Source: an uncultured bacterium (GTDB lineage: Bacteria > Bacillota_I > Bacilli_A > RF39 > UBA660). From it: a DNA stretch of 34,580 bases. Positions within the stretch are counted from its first letter, which is position 1. Each line of letters opens with the position of its first letter. The translations under genes and the position numbers were made by a program. The stretch covers positions 1-34,580 of the forward strand of contig CAOJEC010000012.1 in NCBI GenBank assembly GCA_948433885.1. The letters run 5' to 3'. This document shows positions 33,062 through 34,580 of this stretch, in pieces. The notes below the pieces were generated by a model. The model saw only the letters and a program-made list of their open reading frames with translations, ran no database searches and had not been told where the DNA came from.

Positions 33062-33331
33062 ATGACAATAGAAACTAAAGAACTTGTGATTAGTGAAAAA
33101 TTAAAAAAGAAAGTAGATATGATATGTAAGTTTGCAAGTGTAAAATGTGAACTAGTTAATGGATGTATTATTAGTCTTAAAAATACTAATATTGCCTATG
33201 TAAAGCCACATATCTTAAAAGTTAATAGTAATGATTATTTATTATTTGATGAGTGTGATGACATATTTATAAATGGTTATGCTAAAAGAATAAAAGTTAA
33301 AGATTTAGAAGAATATTTAAGAGAATGTTAA
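33062..33331 (+). CDS. Small hypothetical protein
   Basis: An 89-residue protein that I do not recognise. The ATG follows AAGGAAAGTGAGAG. It is soluble, without signal peptide or membrane helix, with four or five Cys (MICKF, KCELVNGC, FDECDD, REC) and alternating strands then a C-terminal helix (VKDLEEYLREC). AT-rich codon use fits the accessory region. It is preceded by a strong terminator, yet no obvious promoter lies between, so its transcription is unclear. Confidence 0.6.
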   Translation: MTIETKELVISEKLKKKVDMICKFASVKCELVNGCIISLKNTNIAYVKPHILKVNSNDYLLFDECDDIFINGYAKRIKVKDLEEYLREC

Positions 33332-33380
33332 TAAGTGGATTTATGTCAAGTTTTTAGACACGAAAAAGTTTTTTAACTGA

Positions 33381-33761
33381 TTTATTAACCAATATAAATT
33401 ACCTTTAAATTATTCTTTATTTGAAGATGAATATGGCTTACCTATACCACAAAATTATGAAGTAAAAACAAGAGATGAATCAAAAGAATATTTTAATAAA
33501 TTAAATAGTATTTTAGGCAATGAATATAAACTAAATTATTATGAAATAGATACTGATGATAACTTAACTAATCTAAAAATATCTAGTGAAATTGAAGTTG
33601 AAAAAATAATTAGACTAATTACTTTAAAAGATGAAAAGTTTGATGATGGTAATTTAAAACTTGGAGTAATAACAGTAGATTTAGCTGATATTGGAAATAA
33701 TAAAATTAAGGAACTATTAGAAAAAGTAAGAGATACTCTTAAGGAAGATGAATTTGTCTAA
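33381..33761 (+). pseudogene. Start-less ORF, C-terminal fragment of an unknown protein
   Basis: A 126-codon open frame follows a stop at 33378-33380 and ends at TAA 33759, with no ATG, GTG or TTG near its beginning. The translation is protein-like: SLFEDEYGLPIPQNYEVKTR near the start, a central acidic part, then LKLGVITVDLADIGNNK and a helical end KELLEKVRDTLKEDEF. I recognise no family. The missing 5' end coincides with a TGTC...GACA motif and A/T-rich DNA (33343-33378) that resembles a transposon end, so truncation by an insertion is likely. An ATT start is a remote alternative. Confidence 0.5.
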
Positions 33762-33788
33762 TCATTCTACTATATTTACTAAAAATAC

Positions 33789-34015
33789 TAAAATAGGATG
33801 AAAATAGAAGCCGTAAAAGTCTTTAATAATAATGATTAAACCATTATTTATCCTTAATATCAACCTACGAAGTAGGATGAATTTTGCAAGTGCAAAATCA
33901 GAATGGCACATACACAAATCCTTATTTTATAAGGAATAAAATGGTGTTGTGGTGCCATCTTCTTATCCTGCTCTTTTAGATATTTAATATTTTTTGAAAT
34001 TTTCATCCTATTTTA
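33789..34015. other. 227-bp foldback element with five internal hairpins (candidate ncRNA or MITE)
   Basis: A 17-base perfect inverted repeat, TAAAATAGGATGAAAAT (33789-33805) and its complement (33999-34015), encloses five helices. They are AATAATG/CATTATT (33828-33848), CCTAC/GTAGG with GAA loop (33864-33876), ATTTTGCA/TGCAAAAT (33881-33898), ATGGCAC/GTGCCAT (33903-33909 with 33952-33958) continued by CACAA/TTGTG, and at its tip CCTTAT/ATAAGG (33920-33934). No ORF is present. Ends bordered by TA would suit an IS630/mariner-type MITE; the dense nested helices would suit a structured RNA. Strand cannot be assigned. Confidence 0.65.
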
Positions 34016-34064
34016 ATTATTTAATAATCACAGCAACTAGGTAGATTATATTTTAAAAAAAATG

Positions 34065-34070
34065 TATAAT
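34065..34070 (+). promoter_or_regulatory. Candidate -10 box of the terminal small genes
   Basis: TATAAT within an AT-rich stretch, 26 bases before the ATG at 34096; a TG lies just upstream. No good -35 can be chosen. Confidence 0.4.
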
Positions 34071-34095
34071 ATATATATAATTAGGAGAAGAAGTT

Positions 34096-34332
34096 ATGAA
34101 TGAAGAGAATATTGAAAAAATACAAAAAGCCAGAAAATTTTGTTTTGAAGTAAAAGAATTAGCCGAAAAATATAATTTGCCATTTTTTGTTGTAACTGAT
34201 GGAGCTAGTGCAACATCTAACAATGGTTGTGTAGCAGTGAAGAATGCAAGAGATAATCATATTAATTGGGAAAAAGAAAATGGATTTGATCCTTATGAAG
34301 ATTGGAGCAAAAAAGAGGAAACAAAAAATTGA
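34096..34332 (+). CDS. Conserved small island-type protein of unknown function
   Basis: A 78-residue soluble protein. The ATG follows AGGAGAAGAAG. An N-terminal helix (NIEKIQKARKFCFEVKELAE) leads to YNLPFFVVTDGASATSNN, then VKNARDNHINWEKENGFDPYEDW. I recall this arrangement, especially FFVVTDGAS and NARDNH, in short uncharacterised proteins of Firmicutes mobile elements; no function is known. It overlaps nothing, but the next gene begins about eight bases after its stop, so they form an operon. Confidence 0.65.
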   Translation: MNEENIEKIQKARKFCFEVKELAEKYNLPFFVVTDGASATSNNGCVAVKNARDNHINWEKENGFDPYEDWSKKEETKN

Positions 34333-34339
34333 TAATATA

Positions 34340-34579
34340 ATGAATTTGATGGATTCCATTGAATATGGTTTTAAAGATGAAAATGGTGAAAGTATCATTA
34401 ATGCTAATCCCCAAAAGTGGGATGATGAATTTTATTTGCAAACTCCAGATGAATTGTTAAAATCTAAATGTGGTGTATGTTGGGATCAAGTAGAATTAGA
34501 AAGAAAATTATTTCAAGATAATAAAGTTACAGTTCACTCAAAGAACAGAAAAATAGGTAACCCTTCTGGAATACCTTAA
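34340..34579 (+). pseudogene. Transglutaminase-like protein, truncated by the terminal repeat
   Basis: ATG 34340 (or 34349) begins NLMDSIEYGFKDENGE, then YLQTPDELLKSKCGVCWDQV and ELERKLFQDN. The GVCWDQVELE part resembles the active-site Cys helix of small transglutaminase-like proteins of about 150-200 residues, whose His and Asp follow later. From 34526 the sequence is the window-end repeat; it encodes an unrelated tail ending in NPSGIP before TAA 34577, so the natural C-terminus is lost. The cut may be real (insertion of a repeat) or a chimeric contig end. The start lacks a well-spaced ribosome site and may rely on coupling to the upstream gene. Confidence 0.6.
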
Positions 34580-34580
34580 A
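34526..34580. repeat. Terminal inverted repeat, right copy
   Basis: The reverse complement of 13-67 with a single mismatch. It reaches the last base of the window and fuses to the 3' part of the transglutaminase-like ORF. Confidence 0.9.

Noticed and set aside
30400-34580. A prophage or complete integrative element
   Set aside because: No integrase, portal, terminase, capsid, relaxase or replication gene is visible; only island-type small genes and remnants are seen.

Overview
The window looks like a low-GC Gram-positive chromosome segment from the Bacilli/Erysipelotrichia side of the Firmicutes, probably a lineage known mainly from gut metagenomes. The supporting evidence is AT-rich DNA, AGGAGG-type ribosome sites, a phenylalanine T-box, an ftsE-ftsX-M23 peptidase cluster, a FemAB peptidoglycan-bridge enzyme and a Spo0A-type regulator. 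TGA acts as a stop (ftsX, spo0A, mutM) and tryptophan is TGG, so the standard bacterial code is used and code-4 Mollicutes are excluded. A 55-bp inverted repeat lies at the two ends of the window (13-67 and 34526-34580), so this is probably a contig that broke in a multi-copy repeat.

Layout. 141-3927: YitT-family membrane protein, then the overlapping trio ftsE, ftsX and an EnvC-like M23 peptidase (septal wall hydrolysis). 4011-8511: a membrane-anchored unknown, then T-box, pheS and pheT. 8528-13239: a MATE transporter fused to a cytidylate-kinase-like domain, a membrane-bound XRE regulator, and a lipoprotein with a small membrane protein. 13386-16043: tRNA-Cys, an imperfect direct repeat of about 185 bp, a very AT-rich minus-strand ABC exporter with a Nudix-like gene stub, and the second copy of the repeat. 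This looks like a small acquired island beside a tRNA. 16097-19194: a DUF4406-like protein, a thioredoxin-fold protein without CxxC, an S41/PDZ protease and spo0A. 19191-22549 (minus): a three-gene operon of unknown envelope proteins. 22620-29872: polA, mutM, femX (minus) and a CtpE-like P-type ATPase. 29933-30388: tRNA-Ser, tRNA-fMet, tRNA-Asp and tRNA-Phe.

From about 30400 to the end is an accessory region beside the tRNA cluster. It is more AT-rich, with different codon use, orphan small genes, two transglutaminase-like cysteine proteins, a decayed RhuM gene abutting a decayed DDE transposase, a frameshifted repeat-bearing lipoprotein, a start-less ORF, and a 227-bp foldback element with five nested or consecutive hairpins (33789-34015). 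That foldback element is the best candidate for something undescribed: a structured RNA or a MITE.

The core part encodes cell-envelope growth (FtsEX-M23, FemX, S41 protease), phenylalanyl-tRNA charging under T-box control, DNA repair (PolA, MutM), ion and drug transport, and entry to sporulation (Spo0A). Promoters in the window repeatedly show an extended -10 (TGnTATAAT), and several terminators fold over the stop codon of the gene they end.
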